Assembly: GCA_019722365.1 (NCBI GenBank) | Contig: JADFUC010001468.1 | Span: 30,678 to 94,677 of the forward strand | DNA: 64,000 nt | Reading direction: 5' to 3' | Origin: Lithospermum erythrorhizon | Lineage: Eukaryota > Streptophyta > Magnoliopsida > Boraginales > Boraginaceae | In this document: one piece after another, positions 17,634 through 30,515 of the stretch | Layout of the letters: each line of letters opens with the position of its first letter | Position numbering within the stretch: position 1 is the first letter of the stretch | The notes under the pieces: generated by a model | The model's input: the letters and a program-made list of their open reading frames with translations, nothing else | Told to the model about the DNA's origin: nothing | Databases searched by the model: none | Program-made: the position numbers and the translations under genes

Positions 17634-18030
17634 TTACCCCTTCTTGGAATTACTCATGTTGAACCTTTGCGGTACCTTATTCACATAAATTATCGACAAA
17701 GTCCAGTGACCTCGGCTCGATCTCGGTGGATCTTTATTCCAAAGTATATATTGTTGCTTCGCGCCTAAGTCCTTCATGAGAAATATTTGCCTGACCCGAT
17801 CCTTGGTGAGTTTAGTAACTCTACATTGTTTAATGATAAGTATATCCATCGACATACGGAATATAAATGATATATAACTCCCACTTACCTTCTTGTATAC
17901 ACAAGATTCTTCTTCATTCTTGATGAAATCAAACTCTTTGATTGATTCATCAAAACGCAGATTCCAACTACGGGATGCCTGCTTAAGACCATAAATGGAC
18001 CTTTGCAACTTGCATACCTTCTTAGGTCCT
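17634..18030 (-). pseudogene. Reverse-transcriptase fragment of element A
   Basis: A 124-codon open stretch reads LQRSIYGLKQASRSWNLRFD, then NEEESCVYKKVSGS and a damaged active-site region (MSMDILII in place of the YVDD-type motif), then FLMKDLG and PQRFNMSNSKKG. This is Ty1/copia reverse transcriptase with at least one substitution in the catalytic box, so it is inactive. Further reverse-transcriptase pieces lie upstream toward 18400 in other frames. Confidence 0.88.
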
Positions 18031-18989
18031 TTAGGACATGTGTATAAAGCAGGAGGTTACCATGTACACGCTATAATTTCCATTCAAAGAGCGGTCTTTA
18101 CATTCATTTGCCATATTTCATAGTCATGAAATGCACGATGGCTAAGATTATCGAACGGATTTAAGCATAGCCAACTTTGGCGAGTAAGTTCTTCATAGTC
18201 CTCCGTGAACTTGTTGAGGAAACCTTTAAGCTACAAGTCTAGCTTTGAAAACATCAACGTTTCCGTCTTTATCATGTTTCTTCTTAAATACCCATTTACA
18301 TTCAATAGAGTGACCCCGTTTGGTAAAATCCGACAAGAGGACGAAACCCTCGTTTGGTACATAGAATCGATCTCGGTGCATGGCTATTTGCCATTTGTCG
18401 GCATCCCTTGCTATTCATCGCTTCTTTGTAAGAAGTGGGCTAATCACTTTCAATGATGAAAGCTTCACCGTAGGTGCTGCAGTTCGTGGCGATCCTGGCG
18501 GATCTCCTAAGGGTTGGATTTCTTTCACGATTTCATGTGGATCAAACTGGGTCTTCTATGAGAAAAAGGTACCAATTCTTGGTGTATTCGGATCCCTACT
18601 GCGTTAGATGCATCGACATTGACTTCATCGACTTGAGCTTAATTCAGAGATGAACACATTAGTCTAGTCATACGGGCCCGAATATTCCTTTCAAGGAATA
18701 CTCTGTTCTAACTTGATAGAAGATTTTATTCTCTAACTTCGGGTAGAAGTATTAACCAATTTGTTTCCCTTAGTATCTATGAAATAGCATTTATCATATT
18801 TGGGCGCAAGTTTATCTTTATTAATCTCTTAACATAAGACGCGGCCCCCAATCTTGAGAAAACCCAACTTAGGAATCATCGAGCCACAGTTCATGGGGTT
18901 TATCTCTTGAGCTTGGTTGGACTTACATTTTAAGGTAAGTGCCACGCTTAGAAGTGCATATCCCAATTAGCGGTAGATCGGATAGGCTG

Positions 18990-19375
18990 AAATCATCGTC
19001 GAACCGTGTCAAGAAGGGTTAATTTCTCCTTTCGGACCACTTCATTATCTTTATTATGGCGTTCTAGCTGGAGTGAGTTGTGAAACAAAGCCACACTCTC
19101 TCTAAGATGAGTATTGAACTCGTGGATATTCTCCACCTCTATCGAGACCGGAGAATCTTTATTATCTTGTTCAATTGGTTTATGCTTGTTTTGGAATTCC
19201 TTGAATTTCTCCAAAGAACTTGTGTTTGTGTCTCATCGGATACACAAAACCGTATCCTACGTAATCATTAGTAAATGTATTAGTAGTTATAACCTCCTCT
19301 TGCGAGATGTATTCATTGGCCCCACATACATCGGTGTGTATGATTCCCGATAAATCCTTTGCCTTTTGCATTTAA
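18990..19375 (-). pseudogene. Integrase fragment of element A
   Basis: Two overlapping frames: AKDLSGIIHTDVCG and YVGYGFVYPMRHKHKFF (19180-19371), then EKFKEFQNKHKP and RKEKLTLLDTVRR (18993-19214). These match the start of the Copia integrase core and its conserved 'ERRNRTLLDMVRS' end. The stretch between them is shortened, and the frame shift shows decay. Confidence 0.85.
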
Positions 19376-20718
19376 GCAGGTGAGCGGCTTTTGGTCATTC
19401 CCAAAGGCAAGACTCACACTTATGTCGTATGATTCATAATCGAAACCTTCAAGTTTTCCACGGAATTGGAGTTTTCTTAATTCGGTTCGTTAGCTATGAC
19501 CTAGTACCTGCTGATGCCATAGGTATGTTTGGTTTAAGCACGTTGTCTTTATTCGTTTAAGTTTATGTTATATGACTCATTAATCATGTCTAAAATGTAT
19601 AGACCATTTTGAAGGCCGGTACCAATCACTACCCGTTCACGGTGATCCTAAATTCATGGGATCTGTGAGAATGAAAAACCATCATTATTACAAAGCAGGC
19701 TTGAAAATAATATTCACGCAGTGCGGTACATAGTAAACCCGGAGATAAGTTCAAAGAAACAAAAGCCCGTGGGCAAATTCAATGATGGATCCTCACGCAG
19801 CGGCCACAGCCAGCGCCCGTTCCCCTTTTGATAGATCCATTTCTCCTCTTCGAGTCTTCTACTTGACTTGAGTTTTGCGTATTATGACAAATATGAGAAC
19901 ATGACGATTAATACAGCACCCGAAGTAGAATTAAGTTGTAGAAACTTCAATAACATACATACCTTTAGGCTTGGTGTTTATTAAACCATTTTTTTCTATC
20001 TCGATTGAATTTCCTATGGGCCCCTTTCCAGTGACCCTTGAGTTTGCAATAGTGGCCGAGATGTAAATGCAACGAGACACTCCTCACTTCTGCATCTTGT
20101 GGGCATTTTTACCGCTAGAACGCGACAATAAGTGGAAGGCCTCTTGTTCATATCAAAATTCATTAGCATGACAATGGTTATTTGTTTATGAATCTCGGCG
20201 AGGGCTTGATCAACCTTGTACACGCTATAACCTTTGATGTACTGAACATATCGACTAAAGCGAGATCTCATGATGATAAAGAACTCAACTTGGGGCTTAT
20301 CGCATCGAAGGATACGCACCGCTTAGCGAATCCATCACCTCAAGTCTTGTCCAATTGCCGTATTTCGGCTGCGATCAATGAAGACGCGAGAAGGTTTCAC
20401 ATATTTCATGTGCTTTCGCTCAGCGGTTACTCGAGGCTACAATAAATGTCATACACGTATTTCATACGAGCCGAAACCGGCTCCATCCGAGTAAGCATAA
20501 GACACTTTGCATTTAGAGTCCTTCTTATGCAACTCATATTTCTTCCGGGCCACCGGTGTCCCGGAAGGTCTTATAGGAATTCCTTTATACAAGACGTATT
20601 CAATCCCGTGCAACTTGAAGACAACCTCAACTTACAGACCACGTCTCAAAATTTTCCATCATACCTTGTGAGTTAGTAGTTTAGGCAGTTCTAGATGAGT
20701 AGTAATCGTGGTAGCCAT
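19376..20718 (-). pseudogene. Gag-protease region of element A
   Basis: The minus-strand ATG at 20716-20718 begins MATTITTHLELPKLLTHKV, the expected start of a Copia gag after a leader. Beyond the first residues the frame is broken repeatedly. Protease could not be read with confidence. The same leader-to-ATG junction is present in B at 32230-32241, where the ATG has become ATA. Confidence 0.6.
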
Positions 20719-23700
20719 TATAATTCTACAAGAATAAGTAAATGAAACTGACGGACTTCATTAAACTATCATCTAAACCGTACAAATAATAAATTGTAAA
20801 GTAAATACTAATACTTCAAATCTCTGAGAAATATATTAGTATCAAGACCTATTATACTTAAATCAACGGCGATACTATACATTTTGAATCGGTATAATAG
20901 TAGGTTATCAACCAATTATGTAAACTACGCTAACTCTTGTGTCACTAGCATCTCTTACAAGATGCTACCCAACATTGTATCTCCGAAAACCGGTTAAGCA
21001 TACCAATTAAACCAAAGTGTTACTTGGATTGATCATCGAAAGCCAGCAGCGTTAGTGGAAATCAACTTGACATGATCCATTGTCATATCAAATGCAACAT
21101 TGTAGCTTTTGCGCCGTCACGGTGTGCCCAATTGAGTGCAATTGATTGCACAACTTTAAAATTGGCTTGATACTTTGCTTAAATTTTAATTGGTGGGTCG
21201 CCATTACTTTGTTTTTCATTTACTAAATGCTAGCATATAATCAAGCTTATTACATACAACACAGAAAAAATAAAACAAGTAATTCACATTGAGATATACG
21301 TTATGGCTGAGACCTATTACAAGGATTTGCTCGAAATACTAACATGATCTAATTCTTGTATCTTGTACTTTTGGATCGACCGAGTCCGCGAGAGTACCGC
21401 CACCGTGAAATGATCTTCAATATCTTCACTTGTGCAATATTTATATACTAACCCATCTTAGGCGACTTGCAAGCTTGAGGTAAAATAATAAATAAAATAA
21501 ATAAATACAAGAAAATATATTTCAGAGGTCATTTCTGACATTCTGATTCATGAACCGGAAAAATAAATAAATGGACCATATCTATACCTCCATTTCCAAT
21601 GCCATTTACAAAATATATGCGGGTTTATTAAATCCTTATAAATGAACTTAATAAATATTTAAATGGCATTGGAAAATGCATGTTTGTAATTATCAAATTA
21701 ATTAATCCATGTAATTACACATATTAAAATTAGTAATATAAACTCAATTATCCTTTACATGTCAATTAATAATTATTACCAATGTTATTATTAACCATAT
21801 GTTGGACTACGAGTCCGTACACACTTGTTTAATGATAGATTAAACATTGATTTACTATCTAACATGTGTTTAGGTGATTTATTTCATAGGTATGTTAGAA
21901 GGTGCTTGTCGGACGCAAAGGATTGACATTGATATCAAGCAAGCACAATATCAGGCGTAAGACAATGAATAAATGTCATGAGCTTCAGGGTGAGATTTTG
22001 CAATGCCAAAATATGAGTATGGTGAGATAGAAGAAGAATCAACCATACAAAGCTTCAAAGTGAAGAATGGCGATGAAGAAGAAGATCGTCCATCTACAGG
22101 TCATGAAAGGACCAAGAAGAAAAGTTCACAAAGAATCAAGATCGAAGAGACGAGTCTTGGATGCAAGCCGAATCGGGTAAAAGTTATGAAGCGAATCTTA
22201 CTTTACTTTCTTTTTCTTGATCTTGATTGAAGTTCTATTTGGGAGATATTTTTCAAATCATTTTGACTAAGCGATCTTAACCGTTTCAATATTTTAAGAA
22301 TATTTGTCAAAAGAAAATATTTGAAAATCTTAATATAAGCGGAGTTTGAATTCATTTTATTAAAGGGTTTGAAAAGAGCTATCAACACTTTTTGAAGCGT
22401 CAAAATCGGAGTTATAACGGAAGCGAATCGTTTTAAGTTTATTAAAAGCTGCTTCATGAGACCCCGGCCAGACCCCTGGGTCTCGATGAAATCTCGATGA
22501 CCTGAAGCGCATTTTTTCTTTGTTTTCTCTGTTTAGACCCCGTGAGACTGATCTCGATGGGTGTCAAATAACTATTTTTGTCGTTTAACTCCATTTTCTG
22601 CCTTAAATACCAAATCTTCCAAACTCTTCCCAACTTTTCCCAAACAATTCTAAATATTTTATACTCATTTTCATCTTTAAAATATCAAATCCTACCGAGC
22701 GCATGAGCTTTAATTGTGATTTATCAAAGAAGAGTGAGATTTTGGTTTGTGCTAAACTTTGAAATGAGAAATGAAACTAAAAACATTCAAGGTGTTTGAT
22801 AGAAATGCTCAAATGGGGAGTTCAAGAGCTTCAAAGTCTTATTAACTCAAACTGAGAGTTGAAACAGTTTCAATATATTATCTACTCAATGTAAGGAGTT
22901 ATAAATTGTGCCAAAATTGTAATCCTATTGTAGCTCATTGAGGAGCATTTAGATTGGGATAAAACAACAATCTCTATTCTATAAAGAGATGTCCCATTAA
23001 GTTAGGATTTGTTCTTCATACTAGAGGCTTGAGGTCAGGTGTTGTGAGGCTTACTCAGAAGCTAGAGATCAGTAGATTGCCATAGTGTTGAGGCTAGTGC
23101 TCAAGCAATAGGACATAGAGTGCTCGAGGTAGAGGAGTTGCATCTCCGACTTGATTGGGTTGAAATCCTGGGTTGAGGCTTGGGTTCCTAACGAGGAGTT
23201 AGGAGTTGAAATCCTTAGGGTGTGTCCTTGGGTTCTTAGTGGTGTATTAACGAGAAGTTATGAGCTAAGAGTTGTAAGTTGGTTTGGGCTTCACCAACAT
23301 TTGAAGAAGCGCCATCTAGTGGATTCTAGTGAAAGCCTAAGGTGAGGAGCCTTGGGTCGGGGATGTAGATTAGCGAACCTCGTGAAAACACCGTGTCGAG
23401 TTTGCATCTTCTTTCCCTACTCTTTACTTTGTGCACAATATTATATGTACTAGAATTGCTGGATTAGATTATATGCTAGTTTATAAGCTTATTAGATAAT
23501 AGGCATATAATTGAATATTGTGTTAAATTGATATGTCGAAGTTTAATCGAGCTAAAATAGAATATCCTATGTTGATCTTAATTCAATATTCGCCGATTTT
23601 GATAGTTTGATTTTGATCAATGAACTTAATTGTTATATTCATTACCGATCAAATCATAATTAAACTTAACTATCAATAATATCTTAAACTACGCCCCTAG

Positions 23701-25042
23701 TATATACATGTATTGAATTGTGGTATGTTTGTGAATTATTAGGATTGATCAATAACCATGAATGGACTTAGTCGTATTATGCATGAATGACTTGTGTTAT
23801 GTCGATCAAAATGAGTTTTGGATGTTTTGTACATAATGATTGCTAGATACGTTTATTGTTTCATCTTTCTCTAGCATTCATTTGGGGTGTTAATACTACT
23901 TTAACTTATTCCGCATTTGTTTCAAATTGTTAAAAGTCGTATTAGCGGTGAAACAATTAAAGTTTGTATAAAATCGAAAATCCGTCGGCGACCTCTTAGT
24001 CTTATTCGCTTTACCCCATACAGGGCGTCATATAGGCTAACACCATATACATATTGTGAAAAATATTTATCCTGATATATTCTAAAATATATTAAGTAGT
24101 GAAATTGTTACCATAATTGTTATATCACTTTTAAATTAATTTAAAAAGATATAATATAAAGAAAATTAATTAATTGTCATCACATAATTAATTACAATCA
24201 ATTAGGTAATTAAAATGACAAATAATCAATAAAAGCGAAATATAACTAGTCCCATAATTTAAGGAAGCGAAATAATGAATAGAATTGAATTAGGGTTTTC
24301 AAATTAGGGCTGCGTCATGATGGGCTCGGATGACCGACCTCACGATGACCGACCGTCGATGCGGCGTGGCGTGCCGTGTAGGTCGTAGATCCGGCAAAAT
24401 TTGGTACCAAAATCGGCCCAATCCGTTACGGACGGCGCCCTTAGGGTTGCGGAAGTCGTCGGCCGGTTATGGTAACAATCCCATATTTAACTCGGTTTTT
24501 GATTTAATTTAATTACCGTTTGTAAAAATCGTTTTTGGGGGCTTTAAATTTTTTTTTTGAAAATTTGTAATTCAAACACATTAAAATTCATAATAATTTT
24601 CTTGAAAAAATCCCACTGGTCGTTCTAAAATAAATTTTTCATATTTATTTATTAATTAAGCAGTCTATAAATCTCAAAATTGTTTTGAGGTACTTAAAAA
24701 ATTCAAAAATATGAAATTTAATGGATATCTTCTACTTATATCTAGTCCCAAAAAATTAGTTTGTAATTTTATAAATTTTCTACATGCCGCAAACACATTT
24801 TATAAAACTGTTTTGAAACAAAACTAATTAAATAGATCCTTTTGTTTATGAAACAAAATCCATGTTAACAAAATATGATAATACATCATCATAAACTTGT
24901 AACACATGTGTAGATCAATAATCAAGAACATGGTGATTTATTCTCATCATATATTTATCAATTAAATATAAACAAGAACTAATCAAATAAAATGGATAAA
25001 AACAAAAGCAAGCATAAAATAAACAATGTAAAGCAACAATTT
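20719..25042 (-). other. Long noncoding leader of element A, with a nested LTR
   Basis: A leader segment at about 20800-21200 aligns with B (31900-32230) and C (63600-64000), including 'taggttatcaaccaattatg'. The part at 21893-24042 looks like a separate inserted LTR. The remainder is AT-rich with one GC-rich pocket (24300-24480). No host gene is recognised; the small ORF at 22003-22230 lies in the presumed nested LTR. Confidence 0.55.
21893..24042 (+). mobile_element. Probable solo LTR nested in the leader of element A
   Basis: The segment starts TGTTAGAAGG and ends GGCTAACA, giving matching TGTTAG/CTAACA termini about 2.15 kb apart. Its end has the phrase 'ccgtcggcgacctcttagtc', similar in style to LTR ends of the SIRE/Maximus Copia group. 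No clear 5-bp target duplication is seen, so the call rests on termini and on interruption of a leader that is otherwise much shorter in B. Confidence 0.45.
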
Positions 25043-25056
25043 GGCTCATGATGCCA
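25043..25056 (-). promoter_or_regulatory. Degenerate tRNA-Met primer-binding site of element A
   Basis: The minus strand reads TGGCATCATGAGCC just inside the 5' LTR, one substitution and one insertion away from the TGGTATCAGAGCC primer-binding site. It fixes the element's orientation. Confidence 0.65.
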
Positions 25057-25060
25057 GCGA

Positions 25061-25306
25061 TGGAAAACTCTATGGATATATGATTATAAATACAAAATCC
25101 ATAGATCCGAGGGGATCTTAAGTACTTACTACATTGTTTATAAACTATAATACAATATATAAATAGCAGTACTACGATGCGTGGAGTAAATTTACCAATA
25201 AATCCACAAGCTTCAAATTTTAGCGTGGAATTTGACTTCCACCAAACTCCTTGTTGTACCAATGGAAATATGATATCTCTGGTTGATCAGCACGGGTGAG
25301 GTTGAA
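25061..25306 (-). repeat. Truncated 5' LTR of element A
   Basis: The first 246 bp from its U5 end align with 15116-15361. The copy stops exactly where element E begins (TGTAATAACCC at 25307). The remaining roughly 740 bp are absent from the far side of E. Confidence 0.85.
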
Positions 25307-28300
25307 TGTAATAACCCGTTACGAAAAGAAAAAAAAAAAAAAAATTTCGATTGGTGGGACAGGAATAGTATAATTTTTTTCGATGATAACTATTATTTAA
25401 GTAAAACTTTTGAGCGAATTTCATTTATAATTTAGTATTGTTGCCATGGAAAATTTTATCTTTGAAATCGGGTTAAATTAATTAAATGCGATGGCGGAGA
25501 ATTGCTTAGAAACGAGCGGGACTCAGTTTTTTTTAATATCTATTCACCCACATATCCTCCCACATACGTCTGTCATCATCACAACTTCATCTTCTTTCCT
25601 CATTTTTGGCGAAATTAAGCCTCATAAAAAATTTCATTTTTCCATTTCTCTCTCTTAGATTGTCGCTCGAACTCAAGATGGGTTGTAGAATATTGTTCTC
25701 CCCATCATTCTCTTCGAGTTAAGGTAAAATTTCAAGTCTTCGAGATATTTCTTGGGTTTGAAGATAGTTGACTTTTGGTTGACTTTTACATAATTGAATT
25801 TTATGATAAATCTTAGTTGGTCATGGAGTTACGTGACGTATATATGTGATGAATTAGTGATTTAGAGCTCGTTGAGGGCGTTAAAGATTCGAGTTGACTT
25901 TTCTAGGTTTCGGTTGACTTTTTTGAGGTGATATTTTCATAAGACTTTAAATGTGTAGGGAGTTTAATTGGGACAGCAATATAGCTATTGTGATGTTAAA
26001 TCGGTGATTTAAAATTCATTAAAGAAGCGGTTAAGTTGAAAAAGTAATATATTTTCAAGTTGAGATATAATTGATATTTTGGAGTATAGATTGTTAATTA
26101 GGGACCTGTTGATTAACTAGAATGGCATATAAGTTAATTTGTAATGATAAAATGATAGATGGAATTTTAGCGGGCGTCGATTTGTGGTTATGTCGATGAG
26201 TTTATAATTCAATAGTTTGCCCGTCATGTTGGAGCCGTTTAGAAATCGTTGCGATGAGAGTTGGTAATATTTGTTGAAACGTAATTCTTGAGTATTAGTT
26301 CACAGTACACTTCAGGTGTTCTTAGGCCTTGACCCCTTGAGGAAGGGGCACGTTCCGTGTCAGCGTTCTTCGTGAGGACTTTTGTGATAGCTAGTAGAGG
26401 TGAGTACTTATCGCGTGTATTTTATATCCTTCTTCTTTTTAAATGGTGGCTGTCCTTGTATAATTATGTGTAAAAGGGTGGCCAGGTCTTTGTAATATAA
26501 TTATGTGAATGGTGCATTGTCGAGGTGGCCATACTCAGGCCATAGCGTGCGGTTTGGCCATACTACGGTATAGCGTCTCGGTATGATTCTCTTTGATCGC
26601 TTTGATGTGTGCATTGTCGGTGGCCACATACTACGGTATAGCGTGCGGTTTGGCCCACATACTACGGTATAGCGTCTGTTATGATTCTCTTTGATCGACT
26701 TTTCTTTGTGTGCATTATTAGAAATTATTTTATGCTACGGTATAAGCGTGCAGTTTGTATACTCACGGTATAAGCGTCTGGTTCAGCCTGTCTACGGTAT
26801 AGCGTGCGGTATGACTCTCTTTGATTACTTTGTTGTGTGCATTGTTGATGTGGCCCTATACTCTACGGTATAGCGTGCGGTGTGCCTTATATACTTTGTG
26901 TATAAGTGCGGTGTGCCTTATACTTTGTAAGTCTTGATTAATGCACTTATACTTTGTGTATAAGTGCGGTTTTGGCCTTATCTTGCCCGGTATAGTCGCA
27001 GTGATTGTTGATTGTCCATTCCTGGGTAGGCCAGTTGGTATATGCGCGTGAAGGGATGGTATCTTTGGTGGGGATATGAGAGATAGGAGGTTTGATGACT
27101 AGGTTTAGTGGATTGTTGAGTCGTGATTTCATTTGGGTGATTGTGTGCTTATCGGAACCCTCTATTATATATATTCATGTGTTATGCGAGACTTCCTGTG
27201 GAATTATGTTGTATGACTTTATCCGATAATCACAGCCTTACATGTATTTTATTCATATTTGACTACGATGTCTATTCACAATCTTGTTGTTGTGCTGTCA
27301 GCAGTGCTTTGATGGTTGTACTTCATTTTTAAGCGTCGGCCTTGTCGGCAACTATTTTTTTTCTTCGGGATCTGATTATTTATTTTCGGTTGTAGCCTTA
27401 CGGCATTACTTGTCTTTTGTTAGATATGTTCTATATATCTTAAGTGGCTAATGGATGAGATACCTTTGGAATGAGAACATTAGGGCCGAGAAGTATAAGC
27501 GAGTTTATGCTAATCTGTCGATGATGTTGATGATATTTTATATATATGGTGGAAAACTGAATTCAAATGTGCTAGAATATAAATTCGGATCTAACCCCGA
27601 CGTTGGTACCATTGAGGTAAATAAGTTCCGTATACTAAATGGAAAATGCAGGAAGAATAAATACGTACTTAGGTTATACGGATTCCAAGATATATTACTC
27701 GATCATATTAAGAAATGCATATATTTGGAAGATATTACGAGGAACATTAGTTGTCATAGGAGGAATATGATTGTAAAATGGGGAGTAGTACTAAAAGTGA
27801 ACTAAAGATAAGTGATGGAGTTGTATATGCATGAGTTATGAGAGGTTAAGATATATATTTAGAGATTGTGTGTGTTTGAGGTGTATATTATATTGGGAAT
27901 TAGCTATACTTGAGAAAGATAATAGATGAAATACCTCTTGTAATTAAGGTGTCTTTATTGAGTAAGTTGGCGTAGTGTGGGTTATTGGTGTTAGTTAGAA
28001 AGCCAATAAGGAGCGTTTTATTTTGTGTGAGTAACTTTATAAATAATACTCTTGGGAGTATATAGTCTCTAAATAGGTGAGAAATCTAGAATTATTCTTA
28101 TTCTTGCGATCGGTAGGTTAACTTCGTATATTTATTTTCTTTCGACTTTTTAGGCTGACTCACTATTCTTTTATGGGCGGGCGTTTCATGCCCTAGGTTG
28201 TTCTTGGATGACCGATATGGGTGGCAGTAGCAGCGTACCCGCGGAAGTGGCGATGGTGGCTTGAAGACCTCAACAGTCATACTTTATCTTAGCGAAGTTT

Positions 28301-28537
28301 ACGTTGTATATGAGTATTATTGTCTCGAGTTGTATAACAAAGTGTTTGATGTGTATTTATATTATGATTTTCAGTTGTTGTACTATTGGTTGGATTCACC
28401 AGATGGAGCGGAAGGTTATATTGTTTATTTATATGATGTAAAAGTCATTTTTTAATTTACATCCATCGTTGGTGACTACGATGTCTGAGTTGGTAGCGGT
28501 CCCAACCTCGAGCGGGGCCCACAGGCGAATCGTTACA
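25307..28537 (+). repeat. 5' LTR of element E
   Basis: 3.2 kb, TGTAATAACCC...CGTTACA. Aligns with 30516-31900 from the first base. Contains a minisatellite at about 26530-27000. ORFs of 60-116 codons inside (for example 27455-27805) resemble no known protein. Confidence 0.88.
26530..27000 (+). repeat. Minisatellite inside the LTR of element E
   Basis: The core 'tacggtatagcgtgcggt' and variants occur about eleven times, alternating with longer spacers such as 'gattctctttgatcgctttg'. Some copies drift to 'tttgtgtataagtgcggt'. Three copies remain in the truncated 3' LTR (31745-31870). Confidence 0.88.
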
Positions 28538-28541
28538 ATTT

Positions 28542-28553
28542 TGGTATCAGAGC
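28542..28553 (+). promoter_or_regulatory. Perfect tRNA-Met primer-binding site of element E
   Basis: TGGTATCAGAGC, an exact complement of the 3' end of plant initiator tRNA-Met, four bases after the LTR. It sets the orientation and the LTR boundary. Confidence 0.92.
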
Positions 28554-30515
28554 CTAGGTTTATGTTTTCTTGGTGTCTTGTGTGGTTATGTGCCTAGGTT
28601 CCGGTTGTAAGTGTGTTGTGTGTGAGTCGTTCTCTGGTTTGAGTTCATTCTTTTTCGAATCCGTTGACTGTTGAGGACGCCACTTGAAGATTTCGTTGAC
28701 TCGGCGTCACGAGGTCTTCTGGACTACTTTGCGTGTGTTGTGGTGTTATTTGATTAAGATGTGTTATATTAGGAGATATGTGAAATGAATTGGGTAATAT
28801 GACGTACGTCGAGTTATGTATTTGTTGAGATGGGTAGCTGGGCATATATGGAGATCGGTACGATGAGTAGATATTTATGAGGGATTATATTGGAACGATA
28901 CATGTAATGGGTTAGAATATGATGCAAGGTATCGGAAATATTATGAGATATTTGGGTGATCTATATATTTTGGGAAATGTCTTAATAGTTGATGTGGTAG
29001 TACAGTGCTAATGAGATTTTATGGCGGAAATTAATTAAGGATAAGGGTGATAATTAATATACGATATACTCGAGGTGGAGTTGTAAGGAATATCAATGGG
29101 TTATAAGTAAGGTTACTGGTTAACTAAGATCTGTGATTATAAGGAAGTGTGAAATGTGGGTTTGATCGGAAATGATAAATAAGTTAGGGTGAATACAAAT
29201 CGAGACTGAATAAGAAAAGAGTTTGAGTTATCTGTTAATAATGTTTAAGTAAGAGTTCGGTGTTTGAGTAGAGTGCATCTTTTGTGATAGTAATGATCAT
29301 TCTTGAGGATGTAAACTCTAGGTTGAAACCTTGGAGATGGGATATGGATGAATATGTTTGAGGATTTAAGAAAGGGCCGAATTATACCGGGAAGTGAGAG
29401 AATTCACTTGGTGTTAAATTTGAAGTTGTTGATAAGTTGGGGGCAATTGTGTGAATTTAGGGTAATAAAAGGTTAGTTGAGGAGGATTACGGTGACATGT
29501 AGTCATGGGATTAGAAATTGATCGTGGTGTAAGGGTTGATCTTTAAAATAATTAAATTTCTCTTGGATACTTGGAGTAATTGGGGAGTTTATCCACTTTC
29601 GGTTGTTACCTTATCTATGTTTGAGTGACGTATATGGTAATTGATTGTGACTGTGTATCTGCGTTATAAACTTATCCGTGGCTTTAATAGTGAAATTGTG
29701 AAATGTTGACTTGAACGGTGGTTGTGTTTGAGGCGTTATGGACTATTTATTTTTGTGGTATTCATGTTTGAATATGTATATGATTGGGTGTGTTCGTTGG
29801 AGCCATATTTAATGTTATGGACGTGTCTGTGAATATATTTTTACGAATGGATTCCTATATGGGGAATTGTTGTATCGTGTGTATTATGGATGCTCGTTGA
29901 GATTGTTGTGTGTATGATTGATATTATATGTGTGATTTGTGAATTGTTTGATTTGAGGATATTGAGATGAGGTGGGGTGTTCGAAGGAGTGAGCTTCTTA
30001 GGGAAAAGGATGAATTGTTATACATAATGTTATTGTGGTTTATCTTTGTAAGTTATTTTATAGTAGTTTGGCAAATGCAGGCATTGGTGTGGTGAAATTT
30101 TCTTCATTTTCGTTTGATTATGTGATATGGAGTATTGTGGTGATACAAATTATGAGTGGACAGTATCAGTATTGGCGATATGAATTTTAAATTTTGAGTG
30201 GTATGTTGGAGGCAATTGAGGATGTTTATAACACCAAGATTGATAATAAGAATAACAAAGCGAGCAATAAGATGATAAACGAATAGGGAAAATTGGCCGG
30301 TTGAATGTGTTATGGTGTAAGAGAGTCATTGCCTTAAGTTTATTGACATAAGATATTATGGGAGCCTACGAGCCGAGATACTATATTGGAAATTTGAGTG
30401 GGTGACAAGGTGTCATGATGTTAGTTGATAAGGGCATGTCGAAAGGTGCGTTGAGATTATACGTGATTGGGTTACAATTAAATTTCGAGGGCGCAATTTT
30501 ATAAGGTGGGTAGAT
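28554..30515 (+). other. Internal region of element E without recognisable genes
   Basis: About 2 kb, no ORF over 70 codons and no gag, protease, reverse-transcriptase or integrase motif seen in any frame. Ends with the purine-rich AAGGTGGGTAGA (30503-30514) next to the 3' LTR, a good polypurine tract. Confidence 0.7.

Larger units (their letters stand above)
15116..25306 (-). mobile_element. Copia-type element A, nested in B, minus strand
   Basis: 3' LTR 15116-16104, 3' noncoding region to about 16900, pol and gag remnants 16900-20718, a long leader 20719-25042, primer-binding site 25043-25056, and a 5' LTR truncated at 25306 by element E. Length is inflated by a probable solo LTR in the leader. 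It splits B's leader at 15115. Confidence 0.82.

Noticed and set aside
22003..22230. 75-codon + strand ORF rich in Glu and Lys
   Set aside because: Lies inside a probable LTR, no known domain, short; composition follows the purine-rich DNA.
26530..27000. Regularly spaced repeats resembling a CRISPR array
   Set aside because: Spacing is uneven, spacers are themselves related, and the array is within a retrotransposon LTR of a plant genome.
27455..27805. 116-codon ORF in the LTR of element E
   Set aside because: No counterpart ORF can be followed in the other LTR, no domain, likely chance.
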